60,142 nt of DNA from a virus. Location of the stretch: IMG/VR virus record IMGVR_UViG_3300025536_000002, positions 1 through 60,142 of that record; one strand, given 5' to 3'. The notes beneath the pieces are model-generated. The model did not search any database. It worked only from the letters and a program-made list of their open reading frames with translations, and was not told the DNA's origin. A program made the translations under genes and the position numbers. Below, piece by piece: positions 39,239 to 47,735 of this stretch (its first letter is position 1; every line of letters begins with the position of its first letter).

Positions 39239-39398
39239 GCATATTCGCAAAACCTATTCCCTCGATCGGGAAACCGTCCAAATGCTTGAATGGCTTGAGC
39301 AAAAATTGCAGATTCGATACTCGGCCCTGCTGAGGGAATTAATTCGGGAAAAACATGACAGCGTAAAAATGGAGGAAAGTGATGGATCTCTTTTGTGA
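39231..39398 (+). CDS. Small RHH/CopG-like protein
   Basis: 55 residues from ATG 39231 (GGGAAGACG upstream). It begins MIKHIRKTYSLDRETVQMLE with WLEQKLQIRYSALLRELIRE following: a beta strand with alternating residues followed by two helices, the ribbon-helix-helix pattern of small DNA-binding regulators. Could repress this block of genes. Overlaps its neighbours by 8 and 17 nt. Confidence 0.6.
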   Translation: MIKHIRKTYSLDRETVQMLEWLEQKLQIRYSALLRELIREKHDSVKMEESDGSLL

Positions 39399-39987
39399 CA
39401 AATCACCAGAGGCCAACAAGGCCATGAGTGATTTCTTTGCTTCAAAGCTGGCCGATATGCCAGTAGTAATGCATTTCCCGAAAAATGCTCCCGGTGTAGA
39501 GGCCTCCCTGACTGATCCCCTGGAGGCCTATGAGGTCTTTGAAGGCATTGACCAATGGGCTATTGAGATCCAGGCCGCCAATAAGGCAAAGGGCTTTGAC
39601 ACTTGGGGAGAAATTAATTCCATTATTAACAAGTGGGCCATTGCGGTTGAGGCTACAGATCCCACGATCAACATAGTCCCCTATCTGGACGCGCTTGTTG
39701 AAAGCCTCCACCCCATCATTGAACCCATGCGACGTGCTCGTATGATTGCCCTGATCCATAGTGAGCTTTCTGAAATGCTGGAAGCGGATCGAAAGGACTT
39801 GATGGATTCCCACCTACCGGACCGCAAGGGCTGGGAGGTCGAGGGAGCTGATGTCTTTATTCGCCTTTTGGACTGCCTGGCCTCAACCGGGCATGCTGAC
39901 TCAGACCAGCGCACAATCGGGAAGACAATCGGCAGAAAGCTTGAATACAATGCCCGGCGGCCCCATAAGCATGGCAAAAAGTATTGA
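39382..39987 (+). CDS. MazG-like nucleotide pyrophosphohydrolase domain protein
   Basis: 201 residues from ATG 39382 (GGAGGAAAGTG). The last 80 residues contain ALIHSELSEMLEADRKDLMD and LPDRKGWEVEGADVFIRLLD, the E-x-x-E-(12-28)-E-x-x-D pattern of MazG-type NTP pyrophosphatases, here with the acidic residues in ELSEM/EVEGADV. Such enzymes hydrolyse (d)NTPs or ppGpp-like nucleotides. The N-terminal half (about 100 residues) is a separate helical region. A promoter follows the gene. Confidence 0.75.
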   Translation: MDLFCDKSPEANKAMSDFFASKLADMPVVMHFPKNAPGVEASLTDPLEAYEVFEGIDQWAIEIQAANKAKGFDTWGEINSIINKWAIAVEATDPTINIVPYLDALVESLHPIIEPMRRARMIALIHSELSEMLEADRKDLMDSHLPDRKGWEVEGADVFIRLLDCLASTGHADSDQRTIGKTIGRKLEYNARRPHKHGKKY

Positions 39988-40011
39988 CACCCTACATCGA
40001 TCTGATATTAT
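39984..40011 (+). promoter_or_regulatory. Promoter before the 40035 gene
   Basis: TTGACA (39984-39989), 16 bp spacer, TATTAT (40006-40011), followed by TTATGTAA-type sequence (40008-40016) and the ribosome binding site AGGAGG. Confidence 0.7.
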
Positions 40012-40034
40012 GTAATTAACAGGAGGATCGAGAA

Positions 40035-40205
40035 GTGTTTCAAAACTATATGGCAAACATTGAAAGAAAATTCAAACTTAATCCCGAACTCAAGCGGGAA
40101 ATCAATCATCAGATCCAAGCCGCCCAGATGGACGCCGTCCAGGCCTATCAGGGCGATCATTGGGCCTTGGTGAATGGCTCAATTCAGGATTACAAAATTG
40201 CCTGA
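40035..40205 (+). CDS. Hypothetical 56-residue protein
   Basis: GTG 40035 after AGGAGGATCGAGAA. Helical, polar: VFQNYMANIERKFKLNPELK, then REINHQIQAAQMDAVQAYQG. No family is recognised. Strong ribosome binding site and promoter support it. Confidence 0.65.
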   Translation: MFQNYMANIERKFKLNPELKREINHQIQAAQMDAVQAYQGDHWALVNGSIQDYKIA

Positions 40206-40221
40206 GGGTGCCCTGTTGGGA

Positions 40222-40299
40222 ATGCGGATGGCGGGCTTTGGCCTTTGCCTGATCGCCCTCTGGGAGGTCCTGATGTGGCTCAGGAGCAGATTTTATTAA
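40222..40299 (+). CDS. Possible 25-residue membrane peptide
   Basis: ATG 40222 (or TTG 40216, nearer to GAGGG at 40204) encodes a mostly hydrophobic peptide MRMAGFGLCLIALWEVLMWL and RSRFY. It may be a small membrane peptide or leader. Weak support. Confidence 0.35.
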   Translation: MRMAGFGLCLIALWEVLMWLRSRFY

Positions 40300-40324
40300 C
40301 TAGATCATTGGTAACTATCCCCTC

Positions 40325-40351
40325 TTGACAGGTATGTGTTTGTGATACCAT
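40325..40351 (+). promoter_or_regulatory. Putative promoter of the foreign patch
   Basis: TTGACA (40325-40330), 15 bp spacer, TACCAT (40346-40351) with an upstream TG. It lies about 30 bp before the 40385 gene. Spacing is short of optimal. Confidence 0.5.
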
Positions 40352-40384
40352 GACGCTCGTAGTAACTGAGTCAGGTCATGGAAA

Positions 40385-41158
40385 ATGAGTGTGGAATCTG
40401 TCAAACTAAAGATACGTCTTGAGCCCGAGGGAAATGATGGCATCTCTATAGATATGTTGCGCGACTTCTTTATGGCGCATCAAGAAACACTAGGGATAAT
40501 TATAAGGGAAGAGCAGAAAAATGGTTCAATTCCTGAATTGCGACTCATTGATGTCTACCACGGTTCGTGGGAATTCGATTTTTTAGTTCAAGGTTTGCAA
40601 ACGGTACTTCCATTAACTCAAAGTTACCTGACAAAAATGGCAACAGAAGTGAATGATCGGCTGAACGGAATGGATACATTTGAACAGACGGAAACTACAA
40701 CTACCACAACGACACGTAAAAGTCGTCTGCCTAAACGTGTGACTGATAGACTTGCCGCCCCATTTCTTGCCGGTTTTATAAAGAGCGCTGAAGCCTTTGA
40801 AGATGAAAACCCAGAACCTATATATTCAATTTCAAGTGAAGAGGTTAAGCCTAAACTTATTGAGGCTGAGCCTATATCGACTCCAGAGCCTCAAACAGAG
40901 CGCGGAGAACCTCAAGAATTGACCGGAGAGCTTCGGAGTATTGATTGGGAAAAGAGGACTTGCCGATTTTTTGTAGAATTGGACGGTGCTTCTAAGTCAT
41001 ATAAGTGCGCGATTCAAGACAATGCTTTTCTTGAGGAGGAAGTTAGGAATAATTTACCCGTAAAGATTTATGCAACTCCTGTCTATCGCAATTCCCCTTT
41101 GGGCGAAAAAATCATTAGCATTTTAGAAGCAACTCAAATAAATAAGTTGGAGGTGTGA
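40385..41158 (+). CDS. Hypothetical bacterial-type protein (cargo/moron candidate)
   Basis: 257 residues. Residues 1-95 (VKLKIRLEPEGNDGISIDML, LRLIDVYHGSWEFDFLVQGL) form one domain; a Thr-rich linker with seven Thr in a row lies near 104-113; the C-terminal 80 residues (LTGELRSIDWEKRTCRFFVE) form a second, beta-rich domain. I do not recognise a family. The base composition (more AT, more rare-looking codons such as ATA and AGT) differs from surrounding phage genes. It sits next to the transposase remnant, so it probably entered with a mobile element. Confidence 0.6.
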   Translation: MSVESVKLKIRLEPEGNDGISIDMLRDFFMAHQETLGIIIREEQKNGSIPELRLIDVYHGSWEFDFLVQGLQTVLPLTQSYLTKMATEVNDRLNGMDTFEQTETTTTTTTRKSRLPKRVTDRLAAPFLAGFIKSAEAFEDENPEPIYSISSEEVKPKLIEAEPISTPEPQTERGEPQELTGELRSIDWEKRTCRFFVELDGASKSYKCAIQDNAFLEEEVRNNLPVKIYATPVYRNSPLGEKIISILEATQINKLEV

Positions 41159-41307
41159 TGTCGATCACTGAAGAAGAGTTTGATCGTATCCTTACACGAG
41201 CCGCGCAGCCGTTGAAGTCAAAGCGTGAAAAGGATGCTCCTGGACGTGGCGACGATTATAACGATACGCAAACTCATTCACATACGACTGAAGATAACGC
41301 GGACTAA
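41158..41307 (+). CDS. 49-residue protein linked to the cargo gene
   Basis: ATG 41158 overlaps the cargo stop (TGATG), with GGAGGTG upstream. It begins MSITEEEFDRILTRAAQPLK and ends with a Thr/His/Asp-rich tail. It overlaps the antisense transposase fragment by 116 nt. Translational coupling suggests the pair is one unit, perhaps a two-protein system. Function unknown. Confidence 0.55.
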   Translation: MSITEEEFDRILTRAAQPLKSKREKDAPGRGDDYNDTQTHSHTTEDNAD

Positions 41308-41659
41308 CCGAGTGATAAGTCCCGTTTATGGAGCGCTTTAACTGGCTCCAGAATCCTTCGATTGTGTTTGTGTGGACGATGCCCGCCACGTACTCACCAA
41401 CACCGTGGTTCACGCGCTGGTGAGTGAAACCGTTCAATGAGATCCTGCTATAGGATGCGTACTCGTCCGTCATCATCTGAGAACCGGGCTCTACGTTTTC
41501 GCAGATAAACGGTAGTATAGTTGCGGCTTTAGTATCGGTGGACACAATGGCTTTGACTTCCCCACCACGTTCCACAATGCCGATTACCGGGGTTTTACCT
41601 TCCGCTCCCCTTCCGCGCTTTCCCCGGCGACGTCCTCCAACGTAAGTCTCATCCCTTTT
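41192..41659 (-). pseudogene. IS1595/ISXO2-type transposase, truncated (N-terminus missing)
   Basis: The frame open from 41659 gives 155 residues starting KRDETYVGGRRRGKRGRGAE, followed by GIVERGGEVKAIVS..., TDEYASY and NTIEGFWSQLKRSING. These are the family's catalytic blocks: D in DETYVGG, D in TDEYASY and N/E in NTIEGFW. The N-terminal zinc ribbon and HTH are absent. The fragment begins in frame immediately after the stop codon of the helicase gene, so it has no start of its own; the largest ATG-initiated part is 41192-41575. It is a relic of insertion; the other half of the element is not seen. Confidence 0.85.
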
Positions 41660-43447
41660 TCAGAATGGAACCTGGTCCGCGTAGGGACGCCCCTCGGGGG
41701 GATCGAGCCGTTTGATCAGGACATCAAAAGGGCGGTCAATAAAGTCCCGAGCCTGATCGATGCGGAAATATTTACCTTCCCGCTTGACCCGGATCACTTG
41801 AGGATGGAAGCATTCCTCCATTCTCCCCAGGGCTTCCGCAACACTCTGGGGAGTCGGGGAACCGAGTTCAGTCCTGGCGGCCCACCACTGGGCTGCCTTG
41901 CGGCGCGGGAATCCCTGATGCTCAAAACAGACCCATTCGGAGAATTTTTGCATGTCGGTCCCGGAATAATAGGTCACCTTCAGGGACGGGGTGGCGGTAT
42001 TGGATTTTCGATGCTCGATCACCTCCAGGTGACTCACCGGATAGTCTTCCCCGGCCTCACTGGGGAGCATTGCCACAATGGTCCCATCGGCGGCATAGAC
42101 ATCATGCATGGTTGACTTTGGAAATTCAGTATTGCAGATCCCGGCTTCTGTCTCGTTTTTGCACATCCGGGCTGCAGCATGGCACTCTTGACCGCACTTG
42201 TGGCATGTCTTAGTCGGCATCTCCCCCCAGCGGTACATGCAGGCCCGACAGTACAGTGCCAAGCCGGCACAAACCTCACCACACTCAGGGCATTCTTTCC
42301 CGGGGATGACTCGGGGTTCCTTCGGGTCCAGCATATTGACCGGCCCGAAGCGCATAAGGTTCCCGCCAAAGTCCAACACCAGACAATCAGTCTTGCCGTT
42401 CTGGATTGACTCCGCCATGCCGTTGCCGTTGGGGCGGAAGCCTCTTCCGAGCATTTGACAGAAAAGTCCTGGAGAGTTGGTGGCCCTCAGGAGGACCAGA
42501 AGATCGCAATTCGGAGCGTTGAACCCGGTGGTGAGTACGCCGACATTGGTTACAAAGTCTAATTTCCCCGCCTTGAAGTCTTCAAGTATTCTGGCTCGCT
42601 CTTCCTTCGGGGTGTCGCTCGTGACAGTCTCACAGGTCTTCCCGCGTTGGCGAATCCGTTCGGCCACGTCCTGAGCGTGGGCGACACCAGAGCAGAACAC
42701 CAAGCCAGCCCGGCGGCCCCGTCCGAGGTCAAGCACCACATCCAGGGCTCTTTCCGTGAGGTCCAAGACATTAAAGGCCTCTTCGACTTCTTTGGCGATG
42801 AATTCACCGCCTCTTTTATGGACATTGGATAAATCAGCCTGAACGGCTGATGATTTACTCACCAGGGGGCAGATATAGCCCTGTCGGATCAGATCAGAGA
42901 TCTCCACCTCATACGCGACATCTGTAAATAACGCCTTCTCGCCAGCCGTCAGGGGGCCGCCCTTGGTCCGATACGGGGTGGCGGTGAAGCCAATGACCTT
43001 CAGGTTTGGATTGTATTTTTTTAATTCAGTAATGAAAATTCGATACATGGATGAATCTTCATTGCTGAGCAGGTGAGCCTCATCGATGAGCATCAAGTGG
43101 ACAAATCCAAATTTTTCAGCATGCCGGTAAACCGACTGAATGCCCGCCATCGTGATGGGGAATATGGTATCCCGCCGATTCAGACCAGCGCTATAGATCC
43201 CCAGGGGGACCTGGGGCCAGATCCCTTGAAGCTCCGCCGCATTCTGCTCAATGAGTTCTTGAACATGTGTGACCATGAGGATCTTTTGATTATCGTAAGA
43301 CTGAATGACCTCCTTGATGAACATCCCCATCGTGGGGGACTTCCCGGAAGCTGTCGGCATAACGATCAAGGGATTGCCGTCATGGGCGGCAAAATAGCTA
43401 TAAAGGGCCGAGATGGCAGCCTGTTGGTAGGGGCGGAGGATCACCAC
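41660..43447 (-). CDS. DEAD/DEAH-box (SF2) DNA helicase with zinc ribbons
   Basis: 595 residues. Motif Q/I: RPYQQAAISAL and PTASGKS (residues 31-37, a TASGKS variant of TGSGKT), motif II IDEAHLL, motif III FTATPYR, motif V/VI TTGFNAPN and QMLGRGFRPN. The C-terminal third contains CPECGEVC, YCRACMYRWG and CHKCGQEC, two or three zinc ribbons. It is the type found in phage replication operons, acting in DNA unwinding at recombination forks. It is the last gene of the leftward operon. Confidence 0.9.
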   Translation of the reverse strand: MVILRPYQQAAISALYSYFAAHDGNPLIVMPTASGKSPTMGMFIKEVIQSYDNQKILMVTHVQELIEQNAAELQGIWPQVPLGIYSAGLNRRDTIFPITMAGIQSVYRHAEKFGFVHLMLIDEAHLLSNEDSSMYRIFITELKKYNPNLKVIGFTATPYRTKGGPLTAGEKALFTDVAYEVEISDLIRQGYICPLVSKSSAVQADLSNVHKRGGEFIAKEVEEAFNVLDLTERALDVVLDLGRGRRAGLVFCSGVAHAQDVAERIRQRGKTCETVTSDTPKEERARILEDFKAGKLDFVTNVGVLTTGFNAPNCDLLVLLRATNSPGLFCQMLGRGFRPNGNGMAESIQNGKTDCLVLDFGGNLMRFGPVNMLDPKEPRVIPGKECPECGEVCAGLALYCRACMYRWGEMPTKTCHKCGQECHAAARMCKNETEAGICNTEFPKSTMHDVYAADGTIVAMLPSEAGEDYPVSHLEVIEHRKSNTATPSLKVTYYSGTDMQKFSEWVCFEHQGFPRRKAAQWWAARTELGSPTPQSVAEALGRMEECFHPQVIRVKREGKYFRIDQARDFIDRPFDVLIKRLDPPEGRPYADQVPF

Positions 43448-43998
43448 TCCATCACCCCATACATGGCCTGAAGGTGCCGGGCTTGATAGATGGCATCGTC
43501 AAGTGCATTGTGGGCCGTGCCACATTTAGGGATCATCGGCATCTTGCCTACCGGCACCAGCTCCTTCACGGTCCGGTAACACAGATCCTTGTTATACGCA
43601 ATCGGAAAATCCGCCTGGGAGACCTTACTCCAAGCATTGCGGATAATGGGATTGTCAAAATTCGCCCCATTGCCCCACAGGTAGACACAGCCCTGGCTGA
43701 AGTCATAGAAGGCATCCATGGCGTCTCGAAGACTCATGGGTTTGTTATTGGGATCTGAAAAGGTTTTGTGAATCGCCATGGCGTCCTGTTTAAACCACCA
43801 CTGGAGCGTGGATCCGCTGACGTGGCCATGCGCCATGGCTGAGTCAAGATCGATCCTGATGTCCAGACACCGATCCTGGTCCCGCATGGTGGCCTCATCG
43901 TCTGCTCCATTGGGGCTAAACTTCACCGCCCCAATGGAGACGATCGCGGCATCGGTTTGGGCGCTGAGGGTTTCGAGATCAAGCATGATGTGTTTCAT
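43441..43998 (-). CDS. DnaQ-like 3'-5' exonuclease
   Basis: 185 residues. Exo I DLETLSAQ (HIMLDLETLSAQTDAAIVSI), Exo II region LWGNGANFDNPIIRNAW, Exo III HNALDDAIYQARHLQ, which gives the DEDDh catalytic set. This is the DUF5051/phage 3'-5' exoribonuclease-like family (Rv2179c-like). It may trim RNA or DNA ends in replication. It overlaps the upstream helicase end by 20 nt and the downstream helicase start by 7 nt. Confidence 0.85.
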   Translation of the reverse strand: MKHIMLDLETLSAQTDAAIVSIGAVKFSPNGADDEATMRDQDRCLDIRIDLDSAMAHGHVSGSTLQWWFKQDAMAIHKTFSDPNNKPMSLRDAMDAFYDFSQGCVYLWGNGANFDNPIIRNAWSKVSQADFPIAYNKDLCYRTVKELVPVGKMPMIPKCGTAHNALDDAIYQARHLQAMYGVMEW

Positions 43999-45334
43999 TT
44001 TGCATCTCCTGTTGTTGATAAAACTCTATTGCGTCCGGGTGGGCCTGGATGGCGGATTCATGAAAGCCATTCAGGAACAGCCCCTCCAGGGATCTGCATC
44101 TCGAAAGCCCCACATAGGCCTGTCCTTTTTCAAAAATCTTCGTCAAGTCCAAGTAAACCCGATCCAGACTTTGGCCTTGTGATTTATGGATACTCAACCC
44201 CCAGGCGAGTCTCAGGGGGATATGCTTCCGGGTGGCCTGAAGGGTATTGCCCTCTTGGAGGGTCCATTCTTTGGGCTCAATCCAGATCTCCTGATCGGTA
44301 AATTGAACCTTGACAGAGCTTTCGGCCATCTCGATTACGATCCCCATGGAGCCATTGACCAATGATGGGGTAAGATTTTTCAGCAACATCACCTGAGCGC
44401 CCTCCTTGAGGATCAGTGGATTGCTGGCCAGACAGTCCCGGTTGAGTTGATCGAGAAACAATTTCTCCTGGGCGGGTGATTTGGCGTTCAGGACATCACT
44501 GGGGTGGTAAACCCTCGTCGGACCGGGAATCTTGAGCATTTCCCGCATGTTCATCTCGTCCACTTGTGCGTTGGTGGGGAAGAGATAGACAGGCTTGAGA
44601 CCCTCTGGTATCAGGCCATCGCGGGATCTCAGAATCGCCGCATCGGCAGGACTACAGATTCCCCGCCGGATCCGCTGGAGGGCCGAGGAGAAAGGGCCAT
44701 CTGCCTGCCGGAAAACTTTTGTCAATTCACAATATTTAAAACCAGACCTTTCCCAGGTTGGGCTTTTGAAGCAAAAGGTCTCACCGGCTCGACTGACCGG
44801 GGGGAGCTGAAAGAAGTCCCCAAAGCAAAGCATCTGAATCCCTCCAAAGGGCTCATCAGAAAACCGGATACGCCGAAAGACCACATCCAGGCAGGTCAGA
44901 ACTTTATCACTGATCATTGAGATCTCATCAATGATCAACAGTCTGGCATCCGAAATGCGGCGCTTGATATCTTTTGACCAACCGGCGTTTTGGATCTTCT
45001 CCGCAATCTCTTCAGGATCCCCTTCGGCAATCCCGATTCCGGCCCATTTGTGGATCGTGGTCCCGCCCACGTTGAGGGCCGCCAATCCTGTGGAGGCCGT
45101 CACGGTTGCCCGATGGTGCCTTTTCAGATATTCGATTAGATAAGATTTCCCCGAGCCAGCCGGGCCGGTGATCAGCATATTGTGACCGTGATCAATCGCC
45201 TCAATGGCGGCCTGCTGGGATTCAGAAAGGGACTCGAAATCTGTAATTAGATCCGGCATGGCAAAATCATCCGGCAACTCTGTATAGTTGGATTTTTCGT
45301 CCTCCAACCATTCGTCATACTTGAACGCCATCAT
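43979..45334 (-). CDS. Pif1/RecD-like (SF1B) DNA helicase
   Basis: 451 residues (second ATG at 45331 possible). Motif I ITGPAGSGKS (about 54-63), Ia TASTGLAAL, II LLIIDEISMI, III GDFFQLPP, IV KVFRQ, and late AWGLSIHKSQGQSLDRVYLD with VGLSRCRSLEGL. It is a Pif1-like 5'-3' DNA helicase of the phage Dda/RecD2 group. It overlaps the next gene by 20 nt. Confidence 0.92.
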   Translation of the reverse strand: MMAFKYDEWLEDEKSNYTELPDDFAMPDLITDFESLSESQQAAIEAIDHGHNMLITGPAGSGKSYLIEYLKRHHRATVTASTGLAALNVGGTTIHKWAGIGIAEGDPEEIAEKIQNAGWSKDIKRRISDARLLIIDEISMISDKVLTCLDVVFRRIRFSDEPFGGIQMLCFGDFFQLPPVSRAGETFCFKSPTWERSGFKYCELTKVFRQADGPFSSALQRIRRGICSPADAAILRSRDGLIPEGLKPVYLFPTNAQVDEMNMREMLKIPGPTRVYHPSDVLNAKSPAQEKLFLDQLNRDCLASNPLILKEGAQVMLLKNLTPSLVNGSMGIVIEMAESSVKVQFTDQEIWIEPKEWTLQEGNTLQATRKHIPLRLAWGLSIHKSQGQSLDRVYLDLTKIFEKGQAYVGLSRCRSLEGLFLNGFHESAIQAHPDAIEFYQQQEMQNETHHA

Positions 45335-45537
45335 GCCTTAAATTCCTTTCTGGCTTCTCGAAAAGCCTTCCAGGCCCACTGATCCCGGTGGGGGATCTCC
45401 TGGCCGCCATTGTACTGCTGGAGGAGATCAAGAAGGTATTCTTTATCAGAATTGACTTCATCGATCATCGATCCAGCCACGACGCCGACCGCCATCGCGC
45501 CGATAACTAATCCCACCATTAAAAATACAATTTCCAC
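45331..45537 (-). CDS. Small membrane protein
   Basis: 68 residues from GTG 45537, chosen because AGGAGAACAACC precedes it; an upstream in-frame ATG lacks a site. Residues 3-27 are a membrane segment (IVFLMVGLVIGAMAVGVVAG). The soluble tail is acidic then basic (EVNSDKEYLLDLLQQYNGGQ). It may be a membrane anchor for the replication operon. Ends 4 nt inside the helicase start. Confidence 0.6.
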   Translation of the reverse strand: MEIVFLMVGLVIGAMAVGVVAGSMIDEVNSDKEYLLDLLQQYNGGQEIPHRDQWAWKAFREARKEFKA

Positions 45538-45576
45538 GGTTGTTCTCCTGAACTGCATAAAATTATTATGCAAGAT

Positions 45577-45741
45577 TCAGGACGATTGTGTCAAGCGGAG
45601 ATTAATGCGGTTAAGCTCCGCATGAAGGGATGCCATCAGCCCAGTGAGCCGATTAAGCTCATATGCGGCATTTAGCCGCTCCAGGTTCAAGCAGGCCAGC
45701 TCAAGCTCAACGTGATACTTCTTGTCTTCCCAATAGCTCAT
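45577..45741 (-). CDS. Small coiled-coil protein
   Basis: 54 residues from ATG 45741 (ATGA overlap with the kinase stop). Very regular helix: MSYWEDKKYHVELELACLNL, then ERLNAAYELNRLTGLMASLH and AELNRINLRLTQSS, with hydrophobics every 3-4 residues. It would form a short coiled coil. No family is recognised. Confidence 0.6.
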   Translation of the reverse strand: MSYWEDKKYHVELELACLNLERLNAAYELNRLTGLMASLHAELNRINLRLTQSS

Positions 45742-46355
45742 CGGAAGGCCGACTTTCGGATATTCAGATCGTCTACGTCCCGATCAATGAGATCAATGAT
45801 CGGATCAAGGACCTGAAGGAGGGGAAAGACGCTATCTAGGTTGTTTTCAAGCCGATAATCCCAAAAGTCCTCTTCCCCGGTAAAACCTTTCTCACTCGCA
45901 TGGCTGGAGCTCTCAGGCATCCATTGCCTCCCCTGCGCCTCACAGCGCCGTTGTCGGACTGAATCATCAGCATCAATCCAGATCGTGATCAGTTTTGCCG
46001 ACATTTCCCTAATGGTCGCCATCTCGTCCCCATATCGGCAATCATCAATGATTTTCAGCTTGCCGTTTTGGTTCATGCAGGTCCGAACCCAAAAATCAGT
46101 CGCAAAGCCGTCCCGGACTACCTCAGTTCCAAATTTTTGATAATCGGGACGGATTTCCTCTTTCCTCAAAAGCGCCTCCTCGGGCGTCACGCCATGATAG
46201 AGATTGATGAGTTTCTTGATCCACCCCGCCAAAGGTGTGATGGCCCACCGGAACTCACTCCCCTGAGCGATCCCCGCCGCAGCGGTGCTCTTGCCGGAAT
46301 ACATTTTCCCACCTAGCAGAATGACATATTTGCCTTTGTTGACTTTCTCTCTCAT
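45738..46355 (-). CDS. Deoxynucleoside monophosphate kinase-like protein
   Basis: 205 residues from ATG 46355 (ATGA overlap). P-loop LLGGKMYSGKST (about residues 14-25), followed by AAGIAQGSEF, and later RPDYQKFGTEVVRD, KLKIIDDCRYGDEM and VRQRRCEAQGR in the lid. This pattern is that of phage dNMP kinases, which make the dNDP for replication. It is one of the nucleotide pool genes in the replication operon. Confidence 0.8.
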   Translation of the reverse strand: MREKVNKGKYVILLGGKMYSGKSTAAAGIAQGSEFRWAITPLAGWIKKLINLYHGVTPEEALLRKEEIRPDYQKFGTEVVRDGFATDFWVRTCMNQNGKLKIIDDCRYGDEMATIREMSAKLITIWIDADDSVRQRRCEAQGRQWMPESSSHASEKGFTGEEDFWDYRLENNLDSVFPLLQVLDPIIDLIDRDVDDLNIRKSAFR

Positions 46356-47197
46356 TTGATCTCCCACCACTCACTACAGCCTACTGCTTGCTCCGGGACC
46401 GCTATCCCGCGCTGATGAAATCCACATCTCCAAGTCGTCCCCTCCTCGGGAGTTGCGTGTCGGCAGGTCCGACATGACTTCTTGATCGGCTTCCCGAAAT
46501 GGCAAACCGCCCGGAAGGGGCAATAACGGCATTCATCGGATTCTGGATCCTCAGAGACTCGCCCCAGGGGTTCTGGGGATCTGATGACCGACATGGCCTT
46601 GCGGCAAAGATCCGCAAAAAGCGTCTCGTCAAATCTGACGCGCTCAAAATAAAGATCATCGTTGTCCTTGTTCTTTGCTCCATAGAGGGCGCGATCCATC
46701 CCAGTGAAGCCCATATAGATCACCATTTGGCAAAAATGCTCCCACTTGGCGGCCTTCACGCCAAGCTTCTGTAATTTAGCAAAAGATTTTGCATTATGGG
46801 TCTTGAATTCGCCAACGTGCCACTTGTCCCCGCCATCGGGGACGTGGTGGATTGCCGCATCCAAGCTTCCCCCAAAATGCCCCCAGGGGTGCCAGACCCG
46901 AAACTGTTTACCGGTTCTGACATCGAGCTGGACGACTTCACAACCGATCATCATCAGATCATCAGCCAAGCGGTCCTCCTCCAGCTCACCGGTTCGGAAG
47001 AGCCTCAATAGCCGCCCGTCAAACTCTTCCGCATCAGCCCATCGGAAAGTGTACCAGGCCGCCCTCAGGCAGGGCTTTCCGATCTCACTTGCCCCCAGGT
47101 GGACCCGAGGATCTGATCGGGCCGAGGCCTCACGGGCCTTCCAGGCATCAAAGATCTTTTCCCGAATGTCATGCGGCGGCAACGGAATGGCGGTCAT
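46352..47197 (-). CDS. Cas4/RecB-type nuclease (PD-(D/E)XK with Fe-S cysteines)
   Basis: 281 residues. Early HLGASEIGKPCLRAAWY carries the first cluster cysteine; nuclease motifs are GGSLDAAI (Asp) and GEFKTHN (Glu, Lys); the last cysteines are in ESDECRYCPFRAVCHFG. Thus the Cas4-like 1+3 cysteine iron-sulfur arrangement is present. A second Cys-rich end (CRTCRHATPEEG...) follows. It is a 5'-3' DNA exonuclease for recombination, working with the Sak4-like ATPase. The extra C-terminal Cys module is unusual. Confidence 0.85.
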   Translation of the reverse strand: MTAIPLPPHDIREKIFDAWKAREASARSDPRVHLGASEIGKPCLRAAWYTFRWADAEEFDGRLLRLFRTGELEEDRLADDLMMIGCEVVQLDVRTGKQFRVWHPWGHFGGSLDAAIHHVPDGGDKWHVGEFKTHNAKSFAKLQKLGVKAAKWEHFCQMVIYMGFTGMDRALYGAKNKDNDDLYFERVRFDETLFADLCRKAMSVIRSPEPLGRVSEDPESDECRYCPFRAVCHFGKPIKKSCRTCRHATPEEGTTWRCGFHQRGIAVPEQAVGCSEWWEIK

Positions 47198-47652
47198 GAG
47201 AAAGCCCTTCTGAGCTTGCGGAAGATCGATCCCGCCAAATGGGCTCGTCTGGACTTTTCCGGGACACCCTCGCCGAAGTGATACCGCCTCGGGGGACAGC
47301 CCTCCTCACAGAGGAACAGATCCGCAAAGCGCAAATTGAGGTCCAGGATCAGCTTGGTCTGTTCCCAATCCTGTGGGTCAGGACTGTGGAGCGCCCTATT
47401 GAGGGCATCCATCAGGGTGCGGCCCTCTGAGGTCAACTCCTCCAGGACCTGGATGGCTTCAGCCGTCCCGCCGTGGCCAACCTGGAGCTCAAGAACACAA
47501 ATCACAAGGGTTAGGATCCCATCCTCTAGAGTAATATCGCCACCTTGACCGATTTGCCGGAGGTTCAGGAGCCCACGAGAGCGGCAATCGACGTAACGCT
47601 TACTTTCATGAAGGATCTCAGCCAAGAGGGCATTGAAGTCCTGTCTATCCAT
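47194..47652 (-). CDS. Hypothetical 152-residue protein
   Basis: The first gene after the promoter at 47736-47764. It begins MDRQDFNALLAEILHESKRY. Central helical segments (VLEELTSEGRTLMDALNRAL) and a basic end. No family is recognised. Its ATG lies directly after a U tract of an RNA hairpin (see 47653-47681). Ends overlapping the Cas4-like start by 4 nt. Confidence 0.65.
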   Translation of the reverse strand: MDRQDFNALLAEILHESKRYVDCRSRGLLNLRQIGQGGDITLEDGILTLVICVLELQVGHGGTAEAIQVLEELTSEGRTLMDALNRALHSPDPQDWEQTKLILDLNLRFADLFLCEEGCPPRRYHFGEGVPEKSRRAHLAGSIFRKLRRAFS

Positions 47653-47681
47653 AAAAAAATCCCCGATCTCTCGACCGGGGA
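47653..47681 (-). promoter_or_regulatory. Leader hairpin with U tract that also holds the ribosome binding site
   Basis: On the minus strand TCCCCG (47681-47676) pairs with CGGGGA (47665-47660) around a 10 nt loop, followed by seven U residues (47659-47653) and then the ATG of the 47652 gene. The 3' arm GGGGA is also the only Shine-Dalgarno candidate. Formation would block both read-through and translation. CGAGAGA appears twice in the leader (47690-47684 and 47673-47667), giving a possible alternative pairing partner. Confidence 0.5.
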
Positions 47682-47735
47682 GCTCTCTCGTATCCCTTGC
47701 GTGTTCGTAGATGTCCGGTCGCTTGCTGTGCTATC

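Noticed and set aside
34804-40299. Lysogeny functions (integrase, excisionase, CI/Cro-like repressors)
   Set aside because: None of the reading frames shows tyrosine or serine recombinase motifs. The RHH and HTH proteins found are not in an integrase/repressor setting.
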